A stretch of 64,000 nt of DNA from the NCBI GenBank assembly GCA_009602735.1, contig WELA01003597.1, forward strand, positions 600,682-664,681, in the 5' to 3' direction. Shown piece by piece: positions 36,801 to 48,059 of this stretch. Positions within the stretch are counted from its first letter, which is position 1. Every line of letters begins with the position of its first letter. The stretch comes from Mesotaenium endlicherianum. Lineage: Eukaryota > Streptophyta > Zygnematophyceae > Zygnematales > Mesotaeniaceae. Below the pieces are notes generated by a model that ran no database searches, was not told the origin of the DNA, and was given only the letters and a program-made list of their open reading frames with translations. The translations under genes and the position numbers were made by a program.

Positions 36801-39800
36801 GGGCGATTTAGTCAAACTGCATTCTCAGCACCTGTACCTCCCTGGTGTGGTCAAGAAAAAGCTTGGCCCTGTCTGGGTCGGTCCATATTTGGTGGTACGT
36901 CGTGTCGGTCAGAATGCTTACAAACTGAACATGTCAGCTGACTACAAGGGTCACCGGTCTTTAATGTCTCCTTCCTGGAACTATACATCAAAGGTGATAC
37001 ACTGTTCACAGGTCGGTTACTTGTCCAACCGGGATCGGTCCCCGCTGTCCGGGACGGCGACCCTGAGGAATATTGAGGTCGATGAGATTTTAGACGCTCG
37101 CTCGGTCCGTCGATCGTCTAAATATGTCATGAAGTACCTCATCCGATGGAAGGATCACGATGCCTCTGGGGACACTTGGGAATTTAAAGACCAGCTGACC
37201 AATGCCAAAGGGGCGTTGAAACGGTTCCACCTTCGGGCGGCTGGGGCACCGCCCTAACTGTCCCTTCAGTAGCCATGGGAAGGTGATAGGAGGTCTTGCC
37301 TCCACATAGTTGGAGGGGGTTGTGACAGTTAGTGACAGTTGTGACAGGCAGCCCACCTTTAAATTTAAGTTGGAGGGAGTGGTATTCTCTGATCACCATA
37401 TTACACACTCAACCTGCGCTCACACTAACTTGCTCTCTAACTCAATTTTCCCTTATATTCACTCACACCATGTATTCCACACTAGGAATTCTCCCGATCG
37501 CGTTCCTCTTCATCAAGAGCACTCAATAGCGGCAAAATGATTGAGCAGGATGACTCAGAAGTCGGAACTCAAGAGGAAGAGAAGGGCGGAAGAGGCACAT
37601 GCAGAATACTTGCAATTCCGTGGAGACATCGAATCATCTTCCATCACCGCTCGGGAATCACAACGACTCCAACAACAGCGGGAGGCACAGAAGAAGAAGG
37701 AGGAGGAGGAACAGGCCAGACTGAGGCAGGAAGAAATGGACGGAAAAGTTGCAGAGGAGGCCAAGAAAGCAGAGGAGGAGAGGCAAGTTGAGGAGAAGCA
37801 AAAGCAGCAGGCTGAAGAAGACGAACAGAGGAGAATTAGCAGCTACCGCTACACAGTGCTGGGCAAGGGCTTTGATCTACTGGAGGAGGCCTTCAAGTAT
37901 GCCCAGAGAAGTCGCAGTGAGTCGCAGAAGGAAATCCTCCAGAAGGAAGGGGAGACATCCGAAAACTTTGACAAGTATAAAGAGGTCAGCACAGGGCTCC
38001 TCCTCTACCACGATTACGCCAGGATGGTAGGATACACAATTGGAGAGGCCAAGGCAATGGCCCAGGTGAACGAAGCAGGAACTGTCTTGATTCCTGGTAT
38101 CTAGGGGGCAGATAGGGTCATCAGGATGATCCCCATGGACGCGGACAGCTTCAAGGACTCAACACCCCATAACAGGTTCAAGCCCATGTACAACGAGGTG
38201 GAGAGGAGGAGCTGGGAATTCGTGGCCAGGGAAACCAGTCAGTTAGACTTTGCAGGGCACTGGTACCCTTGTACTCTTAAAAGGACCAACCCTGCCTTCT
38301 TCCAAAAGCCCACCGATTGGCGGTGGATGACCATCATCATGAGGGACCAGCAGAATGACAGGGCGACGGATGAGGATTTCCTGACAGACCTAAAGGGGAA
38401 CATAGTATTGCCCCCTCACATTGCGGCTTGGGACCCAAGATTGGATGGAGTCAGAGACTGCATGAGCCAGGAGATGCAGGGGGACAGAAGCAGGGCCCGA
38501 GAGTCATTCTCAAAAGGGAAGCACGCTTATACCAAATGGGCAAGTAAGCAGGGGGAAAAGGACCTCTATGCGGTCCGGACTCAGCAACTCCCACCAGCAC
38601 CCAAAAGGGGAAGGTCAGTAGGATATTCTTTTTCTCGGGAAGAGCTGGAGCAGCTGATAGAAGAGACCCCAGAAGTCTCAGAGGAACCCGGGGACGGAGA
38701 GGAGGAGGAGTCAGAGGAAGACGAGGAGGAAGGCAAGGAGGAGGACACTAGCCCCGCCGTGATCCTGACGCCTGCCACATCCCCTATAAGGAAGAAGACG
38801 GGGTTGGCCATGCAGCAACTCGCTGAAGTGGAGGATATCACTTGGCTGGGGACTGCCAGAGGACAGACCCCATCTCCAGGCAAGGAGACCCAGTCAGACA
38901 GGGCAGACAGGAGGGCTGCTCGGGAGATAGCCCGAGGCCTGCCAGCATCTCTTTCGCAGAGAGGGCATGTACCCTTGGCTCATGTCATGCAACATCCTTT
39001 TGGGATGCCGGTATACGTACCTGTCAGTTTGAGGGCTGCCCAGGAGAAGGCTGCCTCCCTCCAGACTGTGCAGGAGGAAACAGCCCAGTTACTGCGTTCT
39101 CCGCGGGGTCCTTACACGGAACCTCCCTCTCTGACAGGCTTCAGAAGACCCCAAGACAGGAAGAGGTCTGGCTCCCCTGAGTATAGAGCCTCAGGGACAT
39201 CTCCCTCCTAATGGCAGTAGGATGGGGCCGGAAGGGACAGCACGCTGTTATTAGTGTTAGTGTTGTCGAGGCGACAACATGATAAGTTGGAGGGATTGTA
39301 ATGAATCAGTATATTAGTTGATATGATACTCATTTAAATATAATAGTCAATTAAGTTCAGCCTGCTGAACTCTAGTTAATAATCAGTCTGCCGAACTTTA
39401 TACTTAATATCAGATTAATGACTCGGCCCAAAGCAGCACGCTGAAGTCAACTTAAGTCAGCTTGCTGACATATTCTTTGACAGCCAGCTGACTTCCGTAC
39501 TTGGTAGCAGTGAACTGCCTCGATATGCATCTAAGTGTGGTATGCTAGATGAATCGCCAAATGACATCCCTATGATGGATGGCGATTCGGGATGATGGGA
39601 GATGGCGGTGGATTTGGTTAACCGAGGTCCTACCAACGTGGTTAACTCCCGGGTAGGGGGTGCCATCGCACTGACCGTTGAACAGTAAACTCATTCCATG
39701 TACATATACTAGGCATTACTCTCAAGTTCGGCATTCGGAAACGAGGCCAACTCTCTTGTACAGCTTATTGAGAGCGATCTGAATCCAAGGCGAGAAGCCA

Positions 39801-42287
39801 TTGATACGCACTGTCTTCTAACCTTGCTTATGTATGAGTTTACTGATTTGCATTATTGATGCTAGTTTACTCGCATTTGACTTACGAGTTTTATTCACTG
39901 CTAGTGTGTTGTCCTTTGCCGTTAAACTAGTTAACAAAAAATACCATAAAGATTACTTGTTGATATAAAGATCTTTATTAATTGTTAATCGCCTATTTGG
40001 TAAGTCGATTCATTTCATGGTGTCCATTTTGTTTCTCCTACCCTTTGCGTTCATTCTGCTTGAGAACTGCCCCCTTTCACCCCCCCCCCCTTGTGTGTCT
40101 CACTCACTTAGCCCCCAGTCCTCTTTGTTCTTGCCTGTTTCTAATATTTTGTTTATCTTTTTTTATGCTATTCACTCACAATATGCTCTCACCTATGTGT
40201 GTGTAACTCTTCCTGCCATGCTCACTTTGTCCCCTGCCGTTCACCATGCCCTTTACTCTCAAGCCTACGCTTTCTCTCATTGTTCTTCTTTTGTTGTATG
40301 TGCATCTCTGGCCTTACATTAATGCCGATTCGTCCATCTTCTCTCACATCTTGTCTCTCGTTGCATGTTCCTCCCTTGCTCACCTTGCCTTCATCGCTGT
40401 TCACCGTGCCCTTTTCCCTTCCATTGCCCTCGCAAATGCTTTTTTTTGGCCAGTTGTTTTCCTATGTGCCTCTCTTGCTACTCTATCGGCTGATTCTTTG
40501 TTGATGATTTGCATTTTCTTGTATGTACCCTGCATGTGTTTGTGCCTGACGCCTTTCCCCCGATTCAGGCGTACATATTTTTCTGTCCCTGCCCGTGCTA
40601 TGCTCCGCCTCTCTCCTTTCCCCTTCTCACTCTTGCCTTAGCCCTTGTCCTCTTTCCTGCAATTCCAGCCATGGCCATTGCCTTTGCTTAGTGCTTTGTT
40701 TGTTGTTGGAACTTCCTGTTCCATCTTGCTTGGTTGCTGTCACGCTATCTAATCAAATAGTCCCCCTTTGAAGAGTGTGTTGCCATACGAATTTGATCAA
40801 ATGCAGGGTGGACGGGCTATGTCACCAGACTCGCGGGATTTTTTGGACATACTCCTCTCTCGAACTGGGTCCCGGCAGAGAGAGCTGTCGAGGGGATTGT
40901 CCTTGGGGGAAGATGAGGAGGGGCCAAAGAAACCCATTCGCCTCATGCCTTATCAAGGGTCTCTCGTTGTACTTCTATGTACTTCCATGTGCCAGGAAGG
41001 GATACTCACTGCTGATGAGGTTCGTGTAACTTACCGCCCTTTCGTAAGTATCGCGCATGCACCCTGTACATGCACAACCTTGTGTTAAAGTCCACCATGC
41101 ATGGTTGCATTATATCTTTGGAGGTGCAATCCGTCTTTTTCTTTCCCTGATTTTCCTGCAACAGGTAATACTTGTAAGAGAAAAAGGTGTTTTTGAAGAT
41201 CCGTATGCTATCCGGGTTGATAACTCAAATGGCTCAACCGTTGGCTATGTGCCTCGGGAAGTGAGCAAGCATCTCTCGCCGCTCATTGACACGCCAGGTT
41301 GGGTAAGGATGTTTGGCACCATTGCGAGGTGGCGAGAAGAAGCACCTCAGGTATGGTGGCCTTTTGTTTGCTCCCCAACCTTGTCTCTCATGAATAGTAT
41401 TATTCTTACCACATGCCAAGGAATGATTGCATGGTGGCCACTGTTTGAAAGTTTATGATCGGGTGTGTGTCAGGCAGAGGGCTGGAGAGGGCGGGGCAAC
41501 ATACCGTGGGTCATAAGCTACCTGCATGCCTCGTGCACTCGTGGTTCGGAATATGCTAATGCAGGTTGCCTTTTTCCTGCATGGTGTGTTTGTGTGCATG
41601 TATGTGCTCTATTGCAGCTCCGTTGCATATTCAACCTTCACTTTCCCAAGCAATACGAATCATACGTAAAAGACCGACTTGATGAAGGAAGTCTGGTCAT
41701 GATTCATGTGAAGAGGTTGAAGAACACGTCGGTTGAGGACACCTACATGAGTGGTGTTTCGGCACCCTACAATGTGACATGCTCCCTTCAACAACCACAC
41801 ACACCCCTTCCACAACTGAAAGATATTGGCCGCGTGAAAAAAGTATGACCTTATTACATTGTTTTACATGCACTTTTGTTTATTCATTTGCACAGCCATT
41901 TGCTACTACAATCAAGAAGGGTCACTTGTTGCCACCATGCATGCTCTGTACTTGAGAGGGCTCTTTTTGGTTCTTAACTATGTGGCAGAATGTGTTCCTC
42001 ACATACTTTATCTCTTTGTAGTTACCCATGTGACACTGCTCCTTACATATGCAGAGGCTTTGCTCACATGCTTGCAGAGGACGCACGGGGCGCATGCTCT
42101 TAGCAATGCTGGACTGGAGAATTGCCCTCACCCAAGTGCCATGCAGAATTCTCGCAAATCTGACCAAGATAGGGGCAATGTCTTACGTCCGCTCAATTCA
42201 AACTTAGGTACTTCGGGCATAATAGAGCAGCCTCATGACAACAATGCTGAAGGCCATGAATTATTGTGGAAGAAGGCCAGAATGTGA
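30873..42287 (+). CDS. coiled-coil plus HIRAN-like domain protein, interrupted by an intronic retroelement
   Basis: Exons seen are about 30873-31137, 31228-31462, 40807-41043, 41165-41350, 41618-41842 and 42057-42287 (stop). From 31462 on, all joins are phase 0 with GT..AG borders. The 5' exons encode a coiled coil ([22 protein letters not shown]). The exon at 41165 encodes a HIRAN-like module: [32 protein letters not shown]. In known proteins (HLTF, Rad5) HIRAN binds 3' ssDNA ends. No helicase or nuclease motif is visible, so here it may be a stand-alone reader; the exact function is unknown. The join between the first two exons and the true start codon are unresolved. The intron 31463-40806 holds an 8.3-kb chromovirus, and removing it leaves a normal-sized intron. 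Joining the two halves into one gene is supported by phase and by the clean target duplication, but not proven. Confidence 0.55.
31723..32443 (+). repeat. family II 5' LTR
   Basis: 721 bp, TGTAATAA to ATTTCA, preceded by the TGGTG target duplication. It has an internal near-palindromic stretch around 31985-32020 (ATGACATCCC..GGGATGATGG). Confidence 0.95.
32478..33169 (+). CDS. family II gag, N-terminal part
   Basis: Open from the first ATG after the primer-binding site up to the assembly gap. The product is Ala/Glu-rich ([20 protein letters not shown]) with a matrix-like helical N-terminus and a Pro/Lys-rich stretch before the gap. The capsid core and any zinc knuckle would lie in the unsequenced part. 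Confidence 0.75.
33170..33793. other. assembly gap (Ns)
   Basis: 624 unknown bases inside family II. Any open frame reported across it is an artefact. Confidence 1.
33815..37256 (+). mobile_element. family II pol region (fossil)
   Basis: Recognised parts in order are protease ([11 protein letters not shown] near 33850), reverse transcriptase (about 34380-34900), RNase H ([12 protein letters not shown] near 35275, continuing to ~35640), the integrase zinc-binding region (35900-36060), the integrase DDE core (36150-36600), and a chromodomain near 37080-37240 ([16 protein letters not shown]). The sequence is related to family I but clearly a different lineage. Not continuous in one frame. Confidence 0.9.
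35762..35784 (-). repeat. interstitial telomere-like (CCCTAAA)3 run
   Basis: Three tandem CCCTAAA units, the plant-type telomere repeat, lie inside the family II element between the RNase H and integrase regions. Such short runs can be left by telomerase or templated repair at a break. Confidence 0.85.
37319..37540 (+). promoter_or_regulatory. LTR-like spacer between chromodomain and extra ORF
   Basis: The segment begins TGTGACAG right after a purine tract (GTTGGAGGGGG) like the one that precedes the 3' LTR. It contains a TTTAAATTTAA box near 37360 and ends just before the first ATG of the extra ORF. It could be an internal promoter or a remnant of another element's LTR. Confidence 0.4.
37541..39211 (+). 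CDS. extra ORF region of family II after the chromodomain
   Basis: Two adjacent open stretches (37541-38104 and 38126-39211) lie between pol and the 3' LTR. The first starts with a basic/Glu-rich coiled coil ([20 protein letters not shown]) and then a helical domain. The second has a Trp-rich globular part ([21 protein letters not shown]), an acidic tract and a Pro/Ser/Arg-rich tail. There is no signal peptide or membrane segment, so it does not look like an envelope protein. Some plant Ty3 lineages (Tat, Ogre, Retand) carry extra ORFs, but I do not recognise this one. It might be a gag-like duplicate or a captured host sequence. Treated as a fossil. Confidence 0.6.
39297..40017 (+). repeat. 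family II 3' LTR
   Basis: 721 bp, about 96% identical to the 5' LTR by eye. It is preceded by AGTTGGAGGGAT and followed by TGGTG. Confidence 0.95.
40023..40806 (+). other. 3' part of the host intron, pyrimidine-rich
   Basis: Sequence after the target duplication is C/T-rich and gives long but low-complexity open frames. The acceptor TCAAATGCAG at 40797-40806 ends it. Confidence 0.55.
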
Positions 42288-43321
42288 CAACTTTAGGACA
42301 TATGTACACAAGTAGTAGTGCTCACCAATTTTTTTAGAAGTCAGTATAACTCAAAACAATACGATATCTTGTTTCTCTAAGAAAATGGCATGTATTGTAT
42401 ATGACAATGAAAGTGAAGTGGTTAAAGAAGATGTGGATAAAACCGATGCACTTAATGCGTGTTCTGCTACACAATTCTATGCACCAAGGAGTGTAAAAAG
42501 TCAATAACATCAACTCACCGTATGCAACGAGAATGCTACCCCATCATCAGAGTTACATGTCAAAAGTACTCCTGATCTACAAAGGTTTCAATAATCAAAA
42601 CCCACACGACATAATATGCTACGAGAACCAGCTTGTGTAAAACTTCTCTGATAATGCATTTGTTGCATAAACTTGACAAATGCACTCCAGTTGCTTGCCC
42701 AACCACCCAAAGTTTTAAGTCGTGGTCAGCACCTTCCATATTTGCACTCACACTATCAGTGCCACATGCAAATGCACACACGAAGGAGGTTCAGGCTCTG
42801 AGAGACAAGGCACAGTGCAAGGGATGCTGAATATACGTGACATTGAAGAGGGAGAGTGATTAAGAGACGGAGAAAGAAAGGTTGTGATATAAGAAGAGGG
42901 GCAGGGTTAGAGAAAGCACATAAAGGACCGGCATAATAGATAGAACGACACATATGACGGAGAGAGGGTAGATGGATAAAACAGATTAAGCAAGAGACAG
43001 AGAGAGAGAGGGAGAGGGAGAGAGAGAGAGGGAGAGGGAGAGGGAGAGAGAGAGATAGCGAGCGCTGTTGTCGTCAAAGACCCCCGCTGGAGAGGGGGCG
43101 TAGGCTGCACCAATGCACATGTTCTCGCAAGCTTTTGTCTTGAGCGAGCAATCCCCTGTACGCTGATGATGCAGAGACTGTCTATGCAAGTCAACTGCCA
43201 GATGGCAGCGGGCCAAATGGCGGCAAAGCCCGATCCTCTCTAGCAAAGTAAAAATGATGATTGAACGCTTGGTGTGCGGCCTGCTGGGAGTTTGGGGACA
43301 AGAGAGAGGGGGGGAGAGTGN
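42288..43321. other. intergenic with a (GA)n tract
   Basis: No convincing exon. A minus-strand frame at 42560-42781 has a Cys/Val-rich product without a recognised domain. The stretch 43060-43200 has another short open minus-strand frame (CSLKTKACENMCIGAAYAP) that could be an exon of the ATPase gene or nothing. A single N sits at 43321. Confidence 0.4.
42994..43056. repeat. (GA)n / GGGAGA microsatellite
   Basis: About 60 bp of GAGAGA with regular GGGA interruptions. Confidence 0.95.
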
Positions 43322-43429
43322 GACTCGAAGTTGTCGCCCAGATGACAATGTCGGAGCTCTCCTTGGCCACCTCTGTTCCCGAAATGCCCATGGACAGCCC
43401 AATGTCCACCTGAGCGTGCATACGAAGAG

Positions 43430-43480
43430 AGACACACACACATGCACGCACGCACACATATGCACACGCGCACACACAAA
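43430..43480. repeat. (CA)n-like microsatellite
   Basis: ACACACAC, GCACGCACGC and CACACGCGCACACAC run together, next to the ATPase exon. Confidence 0.8.
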
Positions 43481-43751
43481 GGTGTTTGTTAAAGCAGGGG
43501 AGGCAAACAGGTTACTCTCAGAGAGATCCAACAGGAGATGGGCTGGTAGGACAACAAAGAAAAGAAGCTCTGCGGCATGCTCGTAATCAAAACGTGAAAC
43601 AATCCATCAGTGATATGAAGCATGCGCATGCACAGCGGCGCATACACACACTGCTGTGAGAGGAGTGGCGAGCAACGGCATGGAGGGGGAGAGGAACAAC
43701 AATTGCAAGGGCGCAAGGAAACGCAGAGAGAGAAGCAAAGAGAGGACGGAC

Positions 43752-43759
43752 CGAGCAGC
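43752..43759. repeat. 8-bp target duplication CGAGCAGC, left
   Basis: Identical to 48223-48230 and adjacent to the terminal CAGGG. Confidence 0.88.
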
Positions 43760-43890
43760 CAGGGTTACGCCGTACGCCGTATTGGCCAACCCTCGTATGC
43801 TCAATTAAGCGTACTGAGACGGTTCGCTCGTACTAAGCGAACTGAAGCAAAAAAGTTTTAGGAAAAACACGTGCGCGCCGCCCACGGGCC
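43760..43890 (+). repeat. left terminal inverted repeat and subterminal repeats of the Pack-hAT
   Basis: Aligns with 49135-49255 over its whole length, including CTCGTAYGCT, TAAGCGTACTG, CGTACTAAGCG and GTGCGCGYCGCCC in order. Confidence 0.85.
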
Positions 43891-44263
43891 CGTCCGACAT
43901 CCGTATTGTCCACCATTTTTGGCTTCGGTGTCTTACCTTTAAAAATTTTGTCGATCAAAATCGATCAACAAAAAGCTTGACTTGTTCTTGCAACTTTTTG
44001 CAGGAACGGCAGCAAACTTCTCGGGGGCCGGTTGATACCTTCAATGCACCTCTTTCATTAGCATCAAGCGTCAAGTAAAGAAGAGTAGGAGGTAACGTTT
44101 TTTAGGGTAAGCTATAGAAACGTTTATAGTTCCAATCGAAGCGACTTTTGAAATCTGCCTGACCTTAGGAGACTAGAGAAGTTGTTGCGATCCATTTTTT
44201 AGACAAAAAAAGCCCCACGGATTCTGAAAAGTGGTTGCCTTTGTCTCTCAACTCTCAGAATTC

Positions 44264-44722
44264 TCAGCGGTGTTTTTTTTCCGTGCATACCTCTGGAGTC
44301 GCATCAGTTCTTCCAGTAGTGCATGGCAACCATGGGCTTAGCAGAGGAGGGCGCCTCCTTCTTCTTGTTGTTGGGTTTTGGGAGACAGCACCCCTCATTG
44401 CACTTGCACCAGCACCAGCAACTGCGACAGCTATGCCAGCAACTGCTCTGCCGGTAGCTGTTGATGCTGCAGCAGTCACGCCTGCCGGTGCTTTTCTTGA
44501 GCTTGCTGCTGACTGTACAACACCCCCAGCTGTGACAAGAGAGCCCACTTCCCCTGTTGCCGGAAAATAGAGGGCCTCCCGGGTGAAAGAGGCAGCTAGA
44601 GTGGCTATGAGGGAGGTAGCTCTGCCAGCTGCAGCCTGTCTCCTGCCGATGGTTTGAGCTCTGACACTTGTCCCACCTGTGCCATGATTAGCAGAACCCC
44701 CTCCTTTATGTATCTGGAGCAC
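44264..44722 (-). other. Ala-rich open frame, doubtful gene
   Basis: A 152-codon frame inside the Pack-hAT is rich in Ala, Thr and Gly, driven by GC-rich GCWGCW repeats; the opposite strand is also open. No domain. It may be the 5' flank or CpG-rich promoter region of the captured YIF1 gene. Confidence 0.25.
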
Positions 44723-44969
44723 ATTGAATATATTTCCCTGACATGTGGGAGAAAGCCTAAGTTTGGAACTTGAGGGAAGGGAAAAAGAGGGTGGGATGAA
44801 GGGGAAGTGGGGTAGCTATAGCACGCCTACATCCCTTTCCTTTTGAATTATATCTGCTTTAAGAAGCATATGCAGGAGCAGCTGATCCTCAATCGTATGC
44901 GTAAACTCATGCCACAGGGGACTGGTTGTTTCCACAATCTCATCATTGACAAACAATATCTGTTCTGTT

Positions 44970-47217
44970 CCACAAGGTCTAGGAAGTGGGGGGTTTGGAT
45001 CAGGGACAGGGTGTGAGCATTTTGGGGCTCACCCGGGTGCACCTCATGCTCACATGCAGCCACAGCCAGGTATTCCAGCTGGGCCAATCAGTGATATGCT
45101 CGATGAAGCGGGCTCAGGGTTCATCAGAAGTGGACTGGGAGCTAATGGAGAGAGGCTTTTTGGCAGCAGCAGAGACTATGCTCAGTCAAATGCAAGTGTA
45201 TTTCTACTGCAAGTAACTCATGTCCCTGAGAGATAACGTCAAGTTTTGGTACATTATTTCACTCAGTTTAGTTATTCTCCTTAGTTTTGGACATGCAAAC
45301 TTATGTGTGACCAGATGACCACATACTTCTCCTCACAAGACATTCCTTACTACTTCGAAGTTGTTGGCTCTTACATGCAAGACAAGCTAAAAGTGATTCT
45401 CTGTCCCTTTCTACACAAGGTTTGCTCCATACGACCCCGTTGGTGATGATCTACTCATGTCCTCAGGACACTTGTCATGATGCTGTCTGCAGCTTGATTT
45501 TCTGGTGCTTTAGGTGCCAGGCCCCCTGACGCTGCCTTGAAGCTGGCAACCCCCTGCATCTTGCATCTGCATTGGTGCAACTGGTGCACCCGGTCAGGGA
45601 AGTCCAACTTCAGTCACTACCAAGTTGCGTGTTTCCTGCCTTCAACTGAGTTGAGCTGGACAAATTTCAAGTAGACTTTTGTTGCAATTTTAGAAAGCCA
45701 AGTATGTGGAGATTGCAAGACTTCCTGGGATGGTGGTGAAGGGTCACTGGACGCGAATAGCAGAGCAAAGTAGCAAGAGGTCTCACGTACAAGCCCCCAA
45801 AGCATGACATCAACGCGCCAGGTCTGTACAACCCTATCATGCCATTTACCACCTACGTTGTTGTGGGGGGGCTCGCCTGGACAAGAAGCGAGCTTGCACC
45901 TCCCACCCCTCATTCGCCATTACTTACCCACACCATACTTTGTTGCTTTGCTGGCGACTCCAGCCATGTAATCTGCTTGTTTGCTTGCATGTTTCACTGA
46001 GGAACATGTATACACATACTCACATGCCTGTCTATCTGTGGGCGCAAATGTGCATGTAATAGTAGTTAGCTAAGGTCCATTGCCGAACCCCAAGGGCCCT
46101 GTCCCTTTCCTCTGGTAGCTTCTTTTTTATTTATTTTGCTACGTAGGCTAACCCCTCCCATCACGTCTGCTGTGCTTTCTATTGACACCCGTACTTTATG
46201 CAAGGGGGGGCAACAGTAGTGTGCATCAGGCCCTAATCCGGGCATGGTCTTGAGTGCAAAACTATGTGTGGGGACTCATACCTCTAACAAAGTAGAGGTA
46301 GCAATACTAGCTTCTAGCAATGTGACACACACGCACAACACGGAGGAACTTAGGGCTCCTCAATTTGAGTGCAAGGTGAAACCGGCCCCCCCATCTACCC
46401 CAAACTTTCCCAAGCTTCCCTCAGCTTAACGTGCATACCTCTGCAAGCCAAAGAGGTGGCAGGCTGGCGGGCCGGCATGCAGATAGGCAGGATGCTTAGT
46501 CCCCGATTCCCCTCTTCCTCCCCTTGCAAGTCCGTTACCCCGGCCCCTTCCTGTGCCCGCTGGCCCTCATGTGTGCCTACACCTTCCGGGCGACGCGCTG
46601 GGCGTGCTTCAGGTTTACGCCACGGTGGTGAACTCGCGCTTCATCACGGGGCTCATTGGCTGGGCCCTGGAGGTGGTGCTCCTACACTTCATCCTGAACT
46701 CGCTGGGCAGCGGCGACACGCCCCTCATAGACCTCATCGCGTACGCCGGCTACGTCATTGTGGGCGTCACAACCGCCCTGCTCAGCTGGCTCGTCTGGTG
46801 CCACTCCTACTATGTTATTGTGGCCTGGACGAGGTACGCGCCTCCCTCCCTCCAGACAACTGTCCCGCTCCTTAATGTCTTGTTTTGTCCCAAGAGAGGG
46901 GTTGGGGGGAAGGCGACAGGGAATGTGGGAGAGAAATGATGGGCTGGAGTTCTTTTGAGTGCTGAATGACTTAAGCAATGCAATTTGGCAAGCATGGTGG
47001 TGCGAGAAAGGGTTTGCACAGGGCCACATCATTAGCACCTAGCATTGGGTGAGAACGCTTTGCAAGGGTACTCAATTCTTGCTGTGTGTGTGCAGGATGC
47101 TTATTAAAGCCTGCTTCATCTCCCCCCTTCTTTTTTAATTTGCTTGTCTGCAGCTATTGCATGGCGGCGTTTCTTGTGAAGACCATGAAGAGGGTGCAAT
47201 TTGCAGGGGCAAGGTAA
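44970..47217 (+). pseudogene. YIF1: YIF1 (Yip1-interacting factor) gene copy inside the hAT element
   Basis: YIF1 is a multi-span ER-Golgi membrane protein that partners Yip1/Ypt1 Rab proteins in COPII vesicle traffic. Exons seen are about 44970-45212 (GSGFIRSGLGANGERLFGSS), 45315-45419 (IPYYFEVVGSYMQDKLKVIL, PFLHK), 45742-45821 (GHWTRIAE; YKPPKHDINAP), about 46532-46833 (LEVVLLHFILNSLGSGD, LIDLIAYAGYVIVGV) and 47154-47217 (YCMAAFLVKTMKRVQFAGAR, stop). The order and exon joins match the family from near the N-terminus to the C-terminus. Two frame slips, inside the third exon and near 46600, suggest decay or assembly error. No start codon exon was found. Introns are retained, so capture was at DNA level and not through mRNA. 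Confidence 0.85.
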
Positions 47218-48059
47218 TATGATCGTGAAGCAAGCCGGCATCGATACCTGTTCCTCCTCATGAGCGTAGCACAGTTTTCTTGTCTTGTGGTTAGGCCGCT
47301 TAGGGAAGTGATGTAAGTAGTCACTTTGTGACGTTTGAGTGGAGCTGATTTCACACGCAGGCAGTGAAGTTTGTACATAAATATACGAGAATGAAATTGC
47401 AGTTTCTACGTCATTGGCCTCTTTTTGTTTTGAAGTTCTGAATATAGAAAAGAGTGAATGCCTTAGGATACTAAAACTTGCGAGTGTCTTGTGAGGAGTA
47501 GTCTTTTGAAGGTAACCAAGAAATGCTGTGAAATATGCCATCATATTATTCATAAAACTAATACCTTAATTCAAAGCTAGTAAACGTGTAGGACAAAAAC
47601 GAAAAAAATTGTCACAAGCAATCACAAGTTCTTAAAAGCCATCCACCAAAACTAGGGGTAGGAATAATAAGTACATGTATTGTAACCTGTGAGATTGTTG
47701 CGCACTACCTTAATAGATGCTTTGAGCCCAAGCAAATGAGGCATTAAAAAGTGGCAAATATGACAAGTCTTAAAATTTACTAATATGAGCATCACTTTTT
47801 TGTAAATTAGAATTGCCTATGGATGCATCATCTCCTGCAGGCGTAGTGGTCAGTCGCCGTATTTAAAGTTTGCGGACTACTCACTGTGGTTATAGTTTGC
47901 TACGTAGTGAGTTCATATTCTGCTACTAGCAACCGCTAGCTCAAGTTTTCTGCAATTTTTATCAAAAAAAATTCCTCGGCATATTTTTCTCAATTTTGTT
48001 TTGCTTGGTGGAAAAAGTTTTGTTCCTACCCGGCTTACTTCAAAAAGTACGATTGTTCT
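47218..48059. other. interior of the Pack-hAT after the YIF1 stop
   Basis: AT-richer sequence without exons, presumably the captured 3' flank of YIF1 plus element sequence. Confidence 0.5.

Larger units (their letters stand above)
31723..40017 (+). mobile_element. Ty3/gypsy chromovirus with extra 3' ORF (family II)
   Basis: The LTRs are 31723-32443 and 39297-40017, both 721 bp, TG..CA. They are flanked by the 5-bp duplication TGGTG (31718-31722 and 40018-40022). A primer-binding site TGGTATCGGAGC starts at 32445 and a purine-rich tract (GTTGGAGGGA) precedes the 3' LTR. The inner order is gag, sequence gap (33170-33793, Ns), protease, RT, RNase H, integrase, chromodomain, then an additional ORF region. 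The LTRs differ at roughly 27 of 721 positions, so it is older than the family I insertion. It is broken, with several breaks. It sits in an intron of the coiled-coil/HIRAN gene. Confidence 0.95.

Noticed and set aside
40023-40690. Plus-strand hydrophobic open frames after the family II 3' LTR
   Set aside because: Pyrimidine-rich intron sequence; overlapping frames in all phases, no domain.
43060-43200. Further ATPase exon downstream of 43322
   Set aside because: The product (CSLKTKACENMCIGAAYAP) does not match the ATPase segment expected after DNFAS.
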